From: Bacteroidota bacterium
GTDB lineage: Bacteria; Bacteroidota; Bacteroidia; Chitinophagales; UBA2359
Direction: 5' to 3'
Assembly (NCBI GenBank): GCA_020627525.1
Contig: JAHDGP010000122.1
Location: 1-10,832, forward strand
Length of the DNA: 10,832 bases
Positions 1 to 6,463 of the stretch are shown one piece after another. The translations under genes were made by a program, and so were the position numbers. Position 1 is the first letter of the stretch; every line of letters starts with the position of its first letter. Below the pieces are notes generated by a model that had not been told where the DNA came from, did no database searches, and saw only the letters and a list, made by a program, of their open reading frames with translations.

Positions 1-2127
1 AGAGGTGAATATTTATGGAATAAAGCCACATTTAATTCAAATAAATATACTTTTGATGATGTAAATGTATATGCTGATTCTGCAAAAATTATGTTCCGTT
101 CGGAAGATGATTTAAAGTTGTTGGAATCTTATAATAAAATGCAGTTGAAGCTTAACCCTTATACAGAATTTTCGGAATTTAAAGCACTGCAAGATTCAAC
201 AATCAACATTAATTTACCTGTTCAAGACTATATAGCTTCCGTTGATGCAATTGAATGGAATTACGCGGATAAAATGATTAAACTGTCCAGTGATTCTAAT
301 AGTGATAATTATTATACGTCAAAGGATGAAAGGCTGGAAGGATTAAGAATAAAATCCAATACTGCGTACCTTAGTCCAATTACTAAGGAATTGAAATTAG
401 AGGAAGTAGAAAAAATTGTTGTTGCAGATGCTAGAATTGTTCCAGCGGGAAATTCTATGGTATTATTGCCAGAGGCTGAAATTAAAACTTTGGAAAATGC
501 TGAAATATTGATTGATACTTTAAAATCTTATCATTTAATAACAAACGCTTCAGTAGATATTTATACAAAGTCTCACTTTAAAGCATCTGGAGATTATCAA
601 TACAGGTCTAAATTCATTGATAAAGATCAAACCATCTATTTTGCAGAAATAGAATCTCGTATAAAGAGTTTTGAAAAAGAAGATGAAGAGCAGAAAAAGA
701 AAGAAGCTGCTGAGCGTGCTGCTGATTTTAACTTGAATTCTAATACTGCAAAAGAGGGTAAAAAGAAAAACAAGAAGAAGAAAAAGAAATCCGAACCTGT
801 TGTTGAGGAGGTATCTAAAGAGGTACAAGAAGCTGCTGAACAAGAAGCCTTAGAGGCGGTTGGAAATGATATTTCAAAAAACAGTGAAAAGAAAAGAAAG
901 AAGAAAGGTTTAGAGGAGCAAAAGGAGTTTGTAAGAACCTATTCTAAAGCATTTATTGCCGAAGATCAAGGATTTAAATTGGACTCGAAAACAGATTATA
1001 AGGGCAAGGTTTATTTGGCATCCAATAAAAAGTTTTTGATATTCAATGGTTTTGCGAGAATTAATTTGAATACCAAACACATTCAACCTGGTTGGTTTAA
1101 ATTATTGGCTGAAGTGAATCCTGATAATTTGAAAGTAGATTTGTCTAGTCCTACTGGAGAATTTGATGAGAAATTGTATTTTGGAAGTTTGTTTAGTTAT
1201 GAAAATTTAAGACCTTATGCTGCATTTATAAATGGTAAAAATTCTTCAGCTGACTTTGAAATAATTAGTGTAAATGGATTGATGGATTACAATCCTGAGA
1301 AACAAATTTATAGGGTGGGGAATGAAAATAAATTAAAGGGAGAGCAAAAGCCTGGTAACGTAATGGCTATTAGAGATAATGAGGCACAGCAAGTTATTTG
1401 TGAAGGGAAACTAAATTTAGGAAAAGATTTTGGTTTTGTAAAAGTTGATGTTGGTGGGCAGTTGGAAAATAACTTGCAAGACAGTATCATCAAATTGAAT
1501 GAGTTAGTTATGGGATTAGATTTTATGATCAATGACAAGTCTTTCGATATAATGAAAATTGATTTAAAAGAAATTCTTGCAGAAAATGAAGAGATCAATT
1601 ATTTGTCGCCAGGATTTGCAAGAGGCATAATCGAATTGTTGCCAGAAGAATCGGTTCATTCATCAATGATAAATTTGGCACAAAATGCTTACTTTGATTT
1701 ACCAGAAAAAGATTTTTTATACAACTTCCTTTTAGCGAATGTCAATTTTGTTTGGGATGATGTTAACAGTTCTTTTATTTGTGATAACAAGTTTGGAATT
1801 GGCTATATGAAAGAGGAATATGTCAACCGAAACATAGAAGGTTTTATTGAATTTGCGCCACGGAGGAAAGGTGATTATTTTCATTTATATTTAAAAAATC
1901 AAGACCCTGAAACGGGAAAGGATATTTGGTACTATTTCTATTACAGAAATGGATTTATGCAAATGCTTTCTTCCAATGCAGATTTCAATAATTCGATTTC
2001 AAAAGTTAAGGGGAAAAAACGTAAGAAAGTCTCGAAAGACAAACAAACATCTTATCAATATGGCTTGGCGTCTGCTGTAACTGTTAACAACTTCTTGTAC
2101 AGGATGAATGAAAGGAAGAATAAATAA
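1..2127 (+). CDS. Large uncharacterised Bacteroidota protein, C-terminal part (5' truncated)
   Basis: The frame is open from base 1, so the gene starts upstream of the window; 708 codons are present before TAA at 2125. An ATG at 91 is in frame but is unlikely to be the real start. I do not recognise a named domain. What is visible: alternating hydrophilic and aromatic stretches suggesting mostly beta structure; a highly charged, low-complexity insert at about 660-960 with a coiled-coil-like Glu/Lys/Ala run, a poly-lysine tract (about 751-792) and a second basic cluster (about 889-906); then a long ordered-looking part (960-1960) containing short motifs such as KGKVYLASNKKFLIFNGFA; and a basic C-terminus (about 2008-2043). 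The style fits very large conserved Bacteroidota envelope-associated proteins, perhaps with LptA/OstA-like repeats, but that is a weak inference. No membrane segment or T9SS sorting domain is present in the visible part. Its stop lies 3 bases from that of the convergent TPR gene. Confidence 0.85.
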   Translation, partial: RGEYLWNKATFNSNKYTFDDVNVYADSAKIMFRSEDDLKLLESYNKMQLKLNPYTEFSEFKALQDSTININLPVQDYIASVDAIEWNYADKMIKLSSDSNSDNYYTSKDERLEGLRIKSNTAYLSPITKELKLEEVEKIVVADARIVPAGNSMVLLPEAEIKTLENAEILIDTLKSYHLITNASVDIYTKSHFKASGDYQYRSKFIDKDQTIYFAEIESRIKSFEKEDEEQKKKEAAERAADFNLNSNTAKEGKKKNKKKKKKSEPVVEEVSKEVQEAAEQEALEAVGNDISKNSEKKRKKKGLEEQKEFVRTYSKAFIAEDQGFKLDSKTDYKGKVYLASNKKFLIFNGFARINLNTKHIQPGWFKLLAEVNPDNLKVDLSSPTGEFDEKLYFGSLFSYENLRPYAAFINGKNSSADFEIISVNGLMDYNPEKQIYRVGNENKLKGEQKPGNVMAIRDNEAQQVICEGKLNLGKDFGFVKVDVGGQLENNLQDSIIKLNELVMGLDFMINDKSFDIMKIDLKEILAENEEINYLSPGFARGIIELLPEESVHSSMINLAQNAYFDLPEKDFLYNFLLANVNFVWDDVNSSFICDNKFGIGYMKEEYVNRNIEGFIEFAPRRKGDYFHLYLKNQDPETGKDIWYYFYYRNGFMQMLSSNADFNNSISKVKGKKRKKVSKDKQTSYQYGLASAVTVNNFLYRMNERKNK

Positions 2128-2130
2128 AAT

Positions 2131-2703
2131 TTAATACCTTCTTCTTTTCCCACCACCTTGGTGCATATGTTTCATTTGACCACGTTGTTGTAAAGCTTTT
2201 TCAAATTGCTTGATTTGAGCTTTTAACTGAGGTTCTGTTACTTTCAAAGATTTCAAATGACGGAATTGCGCTTGTGCACCATTCCAATTATTTTTCATTG
2301 CAGCAACATTGGCTAGTTGCAAATAAATCATAGCAGTCTCATTGTCAGAGGGCAACCCTATTTTCAACGCCTTATTGAAAGCAGTTTCCATAGCTGCATT
2401 GTCTTTCTTTTGCGAAGCTATTGTACCTTGCATTAGATAGAAATAAGCACGATTACTTGTATACAACCAATCGGGCATTACGGTAAGTTTTAAATTTTTC
2501 TCAGCTTCTTCAAATTTTCCTTCCTGAAGCATTTGCGCAGAAGAAGTAACCGTCCCAAGAAGAAAATAGCCAATCAATAGAAATATTCCAACTAGGTAAA
2601 ACGGTAGTGAGTTTAAAATACTTGTCTGAAAAGTTTGAACAATGCCTATCAGAAAACAAATAGCGATAATGGCGAAGCGAACGTATATATTTATCTTAAT
2701 CAT
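2131..2703 (-). CDS. Membrane-anchored tetratricopeptide-repeat protein
   Basis: 190 residues. Two hydrophobic segments at about 8-27 and 34-54 make an N-terminal hairpin anchor. The soluble part (about 56-170) has TPR-like helix pairs, for example EGKFEEAEKNLKL near 61-73, a pair at about 83-116 ending in the typical FNKALKIG, and another at about 124-154 (AMIYLQLANVAAMKNNW). The C-terminus is basic and Gly/Gln/His-rich, ending GGGKRRRY. TPRs usually mediate protein-protein contacts; no enzymatic motif is visible, so the partner is unknown. The ATG at 2703 is chosen because it precedes the first hydrophobic segment and lies about 25 bases downstream of a TAnnTTTG box. It converges on the large protein gene with almost no spacer and no hairpin between the stops, so the two transcripts probably overlap at their 3' ends. 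A short TPR membrane protein like this is common in Bacteroidota; the specific role is not known to me. Confidence 0.85.
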   Translation of the reverse strand: MIKINIYVRFAIIAICFLIGIVQTFQTSILNSLPFYLVGIFLLIGYFLLGTVTSSAQMLQEGKFEEAEKNLKLTVMPDWLYTSNRAYFYLMQGTIASQKKDNAAMETAFNKALKIGLPSDNETAMIYLQLANVAAMKNNWNGAQAQFRHLKSLKVTEPQLKAQIKQFEKALQQRGQMKHMHQGGGKRRRY

Positions 2704-2728
2704 ACTTTTTAATCTTGATCTAAAAACA

Positions 2729-2736
2729 CAAAGTTA
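2729..2736 (-). promoter_or_regulatory. Candidate -7 box for the TPR gene
   Basis: On the minus strand the bases read TAACTTTG, an exact match to the Bacteroidota primary-sigma -7 consensus TAnnTTTG, placed 25 bases before the ATG at 2703. A start about 7 bases downstream would give a leader of about 20 bases. No convincing -33 TTG element was found. In DNA this A+T-rich the motif also occurs by chance, so position is the main support. Confidence 0.4.
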
Positions 2737-2954
2737 TACCTTTTAATCGAATTGACTAGAAATTATACATAATGTTAATGGTATGGGCTTTTGGTCAGTA
2801 TGCTTTGATTTCAACTCTGTTCCTACAATTGATTGTGGCAAATTATTTAGAGTTGCATTAGAATTTTTTCATTGAGAATCAGAATAATCGGTGGTTAAAA
2901 AGCAGGTGAGTTACCTCAGTTTGAAATTGTAGTATAAGGATTTTATGAATCCAA

Positions 2955-2985
2955 TCTGTGAAAATTTGTGAAATCTGTGGTAAAA
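2955..2985 (-). repeat. Dispersed phased repeat, copy 1
   Basis: A 31-base sequence identical to 3023-3053. On the minus strand it has ACCAC, six bases, CACA, six bases, CACA, so the CACA blocks are spaced by 10 bases, one helical turn. It lies in the non-coding stretch 2704-3290. From general knowledge, intergenic sequences built of CACAGA/CACAAA blocks are dispersed in many Bacteroidota and other bacterial genomes, with no settled function. Confidence 0.75.
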
Positions 2986-3022
2986 AAAAGCAGGAGATTT
3001 AAAGGTTTTGGAAGAGATTAAT

Positions 3023-3053
3023 TCTGTGAAAATTTGTGAAATCTGTGGTAAAA
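3023..3053 (-). repeat. Dispersed phased repeat, copy 2
   Basis: Exact second copy of the 31-base unit at 2955-2985, same orientation, offset 68 bases. Both copies are followed on the plus strand by AGCAG within a few bases, but the intervening DNA is otherwise not repeated, so this is not a simple tandem array. Copy 2 ends 8 bases from the T-tract of the minus-strand terminator at 3062-3110. Confidence 0.75.
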
Positions 3054-3061
3054 CAAGCAGC

Positions 3062-3110
3062 AAAAAAATAAGCTCTTTGGTTTAAATATTAGAAATTAAC
3101 CAAAGAGCTT
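3062..3110 (-). terminator. Intrinsic terminator of the YbaB/EbfC gene
   Basis: A perfect 13-base-pair stem (3070-3082 with 3098-3110, arms AAGCTCTTTGGTT) with a 15-base loop. Read on the minus strand it is followed by TA and seven T (3069-3062), the classical rho-independent layout. It is the first such signal downstream of the YbaB-family stop at 3291, which implies a 3' untranslated region of about 180 bases. On the plus strand only four T follow, so activity is expected mainly on the minus strand. Confidence 0.8.
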
Positions 3111-3290
3111 TTAATAACAATATTTGTAGATTAATTATAAATCCACTTTACTCACTTAATCGTAATGTTCCTGAATCAAGATTGTAACAAGCCAATATTC
3201 GATGCTAAAATTTTTTTGTGTACACAGCACTTCATAGAGGATGAAACAAAACATTGTTTCTATCTTCAAATCTTTCAGTGATAATATTTT

Positions 3291-3605
3291 TTATTTAAAC
3301 ATATCCATTATGCCACCCAAATCACCATTCTGAGCCATACTAGAAGCTTCGCTATGAGCTACATTATCGGCAGCAAGTCCAGCTTTACCAATTGCAGAAA
3401 GCAACATATCTTGCAACTTTTCCTTATCACCTTCTGAGTATAAACTATCTGAAATTTCAATGTCTTTTATTATTTTACTAGCAGACATGGTAACTTTAAC
3501 ACCTTCTGCTTCCCCATTCACCAAAATAGAATCCAATTTCATCTTAGAGGCTTCCATTTTTTCCTTCATGTCCCCAAACATTCCCATCATTTTTCCTAAA
3601 TCCAT
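3291..3605 (-). CDS. ybaB: YbaB/EbfC family nucleoid-associated protein
   Basis: 104 residues, the usual family size (about 100-110). YbaB/EbfC proteins are small dimeric DNA-binding proteins associated with the nucleoid. The visible pattern fits: an N-terminal Met/Lys-rich helix (about 1-26, MMGMFGDMKEKMEASKMKLD), a central beta segment with a Gly-Glu-x-x-Gly-Val-Lys-Val-Thr turn (31-39), the I-K-D-I-E-I-S-D-S-L strand/turn (46-55) corresponding to the family's KxxIDPSL motif, then D-K-E-K-L-Q-D-M-L (60-68) leading into the long second helix. The C-terminal tail is Gly/Met-rich. In many bacteria ybaB follows dnaX and precedes recR, but neither is here; the gene stands alone between non-coding stretches. 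The ATG at 3605 gives the expected N-terminal helix. A possible TAnnTTTG box (TAATTTTG, 3694-3701, minus) lies about 90 bases upstream but is weak. The gene ends at the terminator at 3062-3110. Confidence 0.8.
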   Translation of the reverse strand: MDLGKMMGMFGDMKEKMEASKMKLDSILVNGEAEGVKVTMSASKIIKDIEISDSLYSEGDKEKLQDMLLSAIGKAGLAADNVAHSEASSMAQNGDLGGIMDMFK

Positions 3606-4040
3606 ATATAAATTTTACTAATTAATGCTTACCTAATGTTTGAAGACGTTAAAGTAAGTCATTGGTCACATATGCCTATTTTTCAGACATACTCAAAATT
3701 AACAAATACCCTTGTAAATACAGTAATTTGTCAAGTTTTGTTCCAATTTATATGTTAAATAATTATTTTATATGATTTCTTAACCCTGTACTATTAGCAG
3801 TATAAAAAGAGAATGAATGGATTACCCTCATCGAAAACTATTTTTGAGCCAACAGCGATGCTATTCAGCTGGCGTGCTAAACAAAATGAGCTTTGTTGGA
3901 GATCCGAAATCCTGCTTTTTGAAGTGCAATACTCACCGCAATTATACACTAAACGAAAATTGAATTTGAACGATCAAAACAAATCCTTCAAAAAACAGGT
4001 ATCTTTCATTAAATTTGTTCCTTAAATGTAAAAAATTAAA
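3606..4040. other. Gene-free stretch with a G+C-richer patch
   Basis: 435 bases between the divergent YbaB-family and 229-residue-protein genes. Most of it is very A+T-rich. About 3848-3915 is close to half G+C, clearly above its surroundings, and both strands are open across it: plus 3813-4025, and minus from about 3990 down to a TAA near 3803. It contains short inverted repeats (3849-3854 with 3894-3899; AACAAA with TTTGTT near 3880-3897). I cannot support a gene here. The patch could be an element remnant, a structured RNA or a degraded reading frame. Confidence 0.4.
4010..4017 (+). promoter_or_regulatory. Candidate -7 box for the 229-residue protein gene
   Basis: TAAATTTG matches TAnnTTTG exactly and ends 23 bases before the ATG at 4041. 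Transcription starting about 7 bases further on would leave a leader of roughly 17 bases ending in an A-rich run, normal for Bacteroidota. No clear -33 element is seen, and a chance match is possible. Confidence 0.4.
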
Positions 4041-4730
4041 ATGAGCACAACAGAAAGTAATGCAGTGGTAAGCAGTAAAAAGGTTGGAGAAATAATTGAA
4101 CTGTTAAAATTCAAGGCTTGCACCAAGCAAAAAGTATATAAAGATATACAAGAGGTATTTAGAAAAATGAAAAAAATTGCTGCTGATCTAGCCAACGAAA
4201 TTGATCACAACATTCAAGAAGTTGATAAGTCAGTAGATGTGGATTTTATAAATGTCAGTGAGTTTGAATTCCAGATAAAATTTTCTGGAGATATTATTGT
4301 TTTTTCAATGCATTCAAATATTGTAACTTTTCCCAATGAACACATTTTGCATAAAAGTCCATACATTGTAGAAGATTCAAAACGAGGTTTTTTTGGTGCA
4401 ATTGTAGTCTATAATTTTTTGGCTGATTCTTTAAGGTATAAGAGAATGGCAGATCCTGGTTATTTGTTGGGAAGAATGTTTGTAAACAACGAAGCTCATT
4501 ATTATGTTGAAGGCGTACGCCAAATGTCATTTTTGTATCCTGACATTGCCAAAAATACATTGACGGATGATATTTTAAAGCAATTTATTGAGAGTGCTAT
4601 GGTTGCCTCATTGGAAATCGATTCGCAAATGCCAACATTTGAGCAAGAGCGAGTAATCAATGTTCATCATAAATTAAGTAAAAACATGTTGGGTAATATT
4701 CAGAAAGTAGGTTTCAAAATGAGTACATAA
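4041..4730 (+). CDS. Conserved uncharacterised Bacteroidota protein
   Basis: 229 residues, no signal peptide or membrane segment, so probably cytoplasmic. The N-terminal third (about 14-66) is predicted helical and charged (VGEIIELLKF, then DIQEVFRKMKKIAADLANEI). A beta-rich middle follows (67-97, with FSGDIIVFSMHSNIVTF), then the most distinctive part: SPYIVEDSKRGFFGAIVVYN (106-125), FLADSLRYKRMADPGYLLGR (126-145) and HYYVEGVRQMSFLYPD (153-168), ending in a helical tail. This combination (an M-H-S-N-I-V segment, Y-N-F-L-A-D-S-x-R-Y, G-Y-L-x-G-R and Y-x-V-E-G-x-R) resembles a family I associate with Bacteroidota genomes and for which I know no function; no catalytic motif of a known enzyme class is visible. 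The start is supported by an A-rich leader and a TAnnTTTG box just upstream. It appears monocistronic, with a hairpin cluster beginning about 40 bases after its stop. Confidence 0.85.
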   Translation: MSTTESNAVVSSKKVGEIIELLKFKACTKQKVYKDIQEVFRKMKKIAADLANEIDHNIQEVDKSVDVDFINVSEFEFQIKFSGDIIVFSMHSNIVTFPNEHILHKSPYIVEDSKRGFFGAIVVYNFLADSLRYKRMADPGYLLGRMFVNNEAHYYVEGVRQMSFLYPDIAKNTLTDDILKQFIESAMVASLEIDSQMPTFEQERVINVHHKLSKNMLGNIQKVGFKMST

Positions 4731-4768
4731 GAATATTCTAAAAAGCGTTAATATTTATTTCTATATTG

Positions 4769-4891
4769 GTAAAAGTGGAACCAATTTTACGAATTACTCA
4801 TTTTAATAAGTGCTTGTGTATAGATAATCAGAAAATGTGTTGATGCTTTATACACAAGCAACTTGCTTATGCAAGCGTTACCTATTTAGGT
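4769..4891 (+). other. Cluster of four hairpins between genes
   Basis: Four consecutive inverted repeats lie in the 236-base gap. (1) 4769-4778 with 4781-4790, ten pairs with one mismatch. (2) 4811-4822 with 4849-4860, a perfect 12-base arm (TGCTTGTGTATA) around a 26-base loop. (3) 4862-4866 with 4871-4875 (CTTGC/GCAAG). (4) 4880-4884 with 4887-4891 (ACCTA/TAGGT). Repeated GCTT/AAGC blocks allow alternative pairings around 4855-4877. Six T at 4900-4905 follow the last hairpin at a distance of 8 bases, so part of this may terminate the upstream gene. A structured small RNA is an alternative; neither is proven. Confidence 0.45.
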
Positions 4892-4920
4892 GAGTATGAT
4901 TTTTTAGCCGATTCTAATAT

Positions 4921-4928
4921 TAGTTTTG
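4921..4928 (+). promoter_or_regulatory. Candidate -7 box for the rhomboid gene
   Basis: TAGTTTTG fits TAnnTTTG and ends 38 bases before the ATG at 4967. It overlaps the perfect palindrome CTAATATTAG (4914-4923), and the palindrome AAAATATTTT lies just downstream (4930-4939). These could be operator sites or simply reflect A+T richness. No convincing -33 TTG was found. Confidence 0.35.
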
Positions 4929-4966
4929 GAAAATATTTTAATATTGATAAACATTAATCAATCAAT

Positions 4967-5767
4967 ATGAGTAAAGAGCGCATCAGCCTGTTAAATAGCT
5001 TCAAAATACCTATAATGTTTGTAGGCTTATTGTGGGTGATAAAAATAATTGACTTCATTCTTCCGATTAGTTTAGTCGAATACGGCGTTTTACCACGTAC
5101 TGTCCAGGGACTAATTGGTATTTTAACCTATCCCTTGATTCATGGAGATGCCTCAGGTGAAGGTTTTAAATTGTTTGGTGATTTTGCACACGTATTCAAT
5201 AACAGTGTGCCCCTAATTATCCTCGGTTGGATTGGGTTTTTATCCTACAGAAAAGTAATCTTAAAAGTAATTCCCATCATTTGGTTTGGATCTGGTGCAT
5301 TGGTTTGGTTATTCGCAAGACAAAATTGGCATATCGGAGCAAGTGGGGTGGTTTATGGACTAGCTTTTTTCATATTTTTTAGTGGAGTATTTAGAAAAGA
5401 TATTCGATCAATTGCACTCTCTTTGTTTGTTGCTTTTTGGTATGGTGGAATGGTTTGGGGTGTTTTCCCAATTCAAGAAGGCGTTTCTTGGGAGGGGCAC
5501 TTATTTGGTGCGATAGCAGGAGTTTTCGCAGCTTATATTTATAGAAAAGTAGAGTTGCCTAAAAAGAAAGTATGGAATGAAGAACCTGAGCCAAACGTAA
5601 TCATTGAAGAACCGTTTTGGGTGAAAAAAGACCCTGAACTATCTTATGATGATCCTGCACCGAAATCTAACATTGATCAAGAATTTGAAAACTTAAAACA
5701 GCAACAGCAGCGTCAACAGCAACAATACAAGTATATTTACAAACCGAAAGAAAAGAAAGAGGAATAA
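4967..5767 (+). CDS. Rhomboid-family intramembrane serine protease
   Basis: 266 residues. Rhomboids cut transmembrane segments of substrate proteins within the membrane using a Ser-His dyad. The catalytic core is intact: HIGASGVVYG carries the GxSG motif with nucleophile Ser126; EGHLFGAIAG near the last membrane segment supplies His178; and FAHVFNN (His75...Asn79) matches the conserved HxxxN of the second membrane helix, which forms the oxyanion environment. About six hydrophobic segments are visible (near 12-32, 46-58, 79-94, 99-117, 123-141, 147-165 and 176-193), as in the basic six-helix bacterial form. After residue 195 comes a soluble, acidic and proline-containing tail, then a glutamine-rich stretch (about 245-253) and a lysine/glutamate end. 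The tail is longer than the core needs and could contact a partner. The ATG at 4967 sits in an A-rich context downstream of a candidate -7 box. Substrates cannot be told from the sequence. Confidence 0.9.
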   Translation: MSKERISLLNSFKIPIMFVGLLWVIKIIDFILPISLVEYGVLPRTVQGLIGILTYPLIHGDASGEGFKLFGDFAHVFNNSVPLIILGWIGFLSYRKVILKVIPIIWFGSGALVWLFARQNWHIGASGVVYGLAFFIFFSGVFRKDIRSIALSLFVAFWYGGMVWGVFPIQEGVSWEGHLFGAIAGVFAAYIYRKVELPKKKVWNEEPEPNVIIEEPFWVKKDPELSYDDPAPKSNIDQEFENLKQQQQRQQQQYKYIYKPKEKKEE

Positions 5768-5920
5768 ACTATTCTTTTTTGGTGGATGTTTATTAAGTAG
5801 TAAACCAAAGTTGAATGAGTAACCAAATAGTGGCTTGTAGTTGAAAAAGAATTGGACGGAGAAATTTCAGAGCCAATAGAAAGGTTAAATTATGCTTGAT
5901 AAAATTATAACCTAATCAAA

Positions 5921-6332
5921 ATGGGAAACAATCTCACTATACACGATAAGCCTATTATTTTTTTTTGATGGTGAATGCAAGGTTTGTAACACCTTTATCA
6001 ATTATGTTTTTGATGCTGATAAAGAAAAGAAATTTAAGTTTTGTCATTTGAGTAGCACTAAATCTGATCGCTACCTTTCAAATTTTCACGGCGAAGAAGT
6101 GAATGCTGATTCTATTTTTTTGATAAAAAACGGAAAATTATACTCAAAATCCACCGCTGTTCTTGCCATTGCAAAAGAACTCGAAGAATACAAACACTTC
6201 GCCACTCTCGCTACTTTTATCCCACAATCAATGCGTGACAACCTCTATGATTTCGTAGCCCGAAACCGAAAAAAACTAGGCAAGCAAGAGTGCCGGCTTC
6301 CCAGTGCGGAGTGGGAGGAAAGATTTGTCTAA
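5921..6332 (+). pseudogene. DCC-family (DUF393) thiol-disulfide oxidoreductase, split by a frameshift
   Basis: Read from ATG 5921 the frame gives MGNNLTIHDKPIIFF and then TGA at 5966. Removing one T from the nine-T run 5958-5966 joins it to a frame running to TAA at 6330 and makes a 136-residue protein, the normal size for the family. The junction then reads IIFFDGECKVC, the defining D-G-x-C-x-x-C motif of DCC (DUF393, YuxK-like) proteins with Cys19 and Cys22. The rest also fits: SIFLIKNGKLYSKSTAVLAI, FIPQSMRDNLYDFVARNR and the closing C-R-L-P-S-A-E-W-E-E-R-F. An internal ATG at 6048 exists but would omit the active site. The coding sequence after the shift is otherwise intact, so a recent mutation, a sequencing error in the homopolymer, transcriptional slippage, or +1 frameshifting at TTT TGA are all possible. 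Family members are thought to be thioredoxin-like redox proteins; the substrate is unknown. The 3' end is duplicated downstream. Confidence 0.8.
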
Positions 6333-6463
6333 ATTGAACCTTCTGAGTTGCTGATTCTGATTATTTTAAATTTTTTTTGAAAGAATTATTGGAAAATAAA
6401 AATAATTTTTGCAGAAGGTGCCTTCTTCCTATAGCAAGCTGGCGAGTAGTTTGGCAAGTGGTT
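6239..6463 (+). repeat. 225-base tandem duplication, copy 1
   Basis: Directly adjacent to copy 2 (6464-6688) at a constant offset of 225 bases with no gaps. It carries the last 30 codons and stop of the DCC gene (to 6332) plus 131 bases of downstream DNA. I count five differences from copy 2: 6243, 6254, 6281, 6308 and 6456. A small inverted repeat (AGAAGG/CCTTCT, 6413-6426) is in the non-coding part. Most of 6333-6817 is this duplication; 6689-6817 is an A+T-rich leader for the next gene in which I find no exact -7 box. Confidence 0.95.

Noticed and set aside
550..843. Minus-strand open frame inside the large protein gene
   Set aside because: The Phe/Leu-rich product is the antisense of the lysine-rich insert; the plus frame is continuous and much longer.
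2891..2910. Third copy of the dispersed repeat near GTGGTTAAAAAGCAG
   Set aside because: It has the ACCAC block and the AGCAG flank but no CACA blocks at the expected positions.
2955..3053. CRISPR array
   Set aside because: Only two units with a 37-base gap, no further copies and no cas genes; a related copy elsewhere points to a dispersed repeat.
3813..4025. Plus-strand 70-codon reading frame as a gene
   Set aside because: No recognisable motif, no promoter or leader of its own, a random-looking product, and the candidate promoter of the next gene lies inside its end. The DNA is kept as a finding, not as a gene.
4294..4560. Minus-strand 88-codon frame inside the 229-residue protein gene
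   Set aside because: Antisense shadow of the conserved-looking plus-strand product.
6413..6426. Terminator in the duplicated region (AGAAGG/CCTTCT)
   Set aside because: The two-base loop and the absence of a following T-tract make it a poor intrinsic terminator; the same holds for its copy at 6638-6651.
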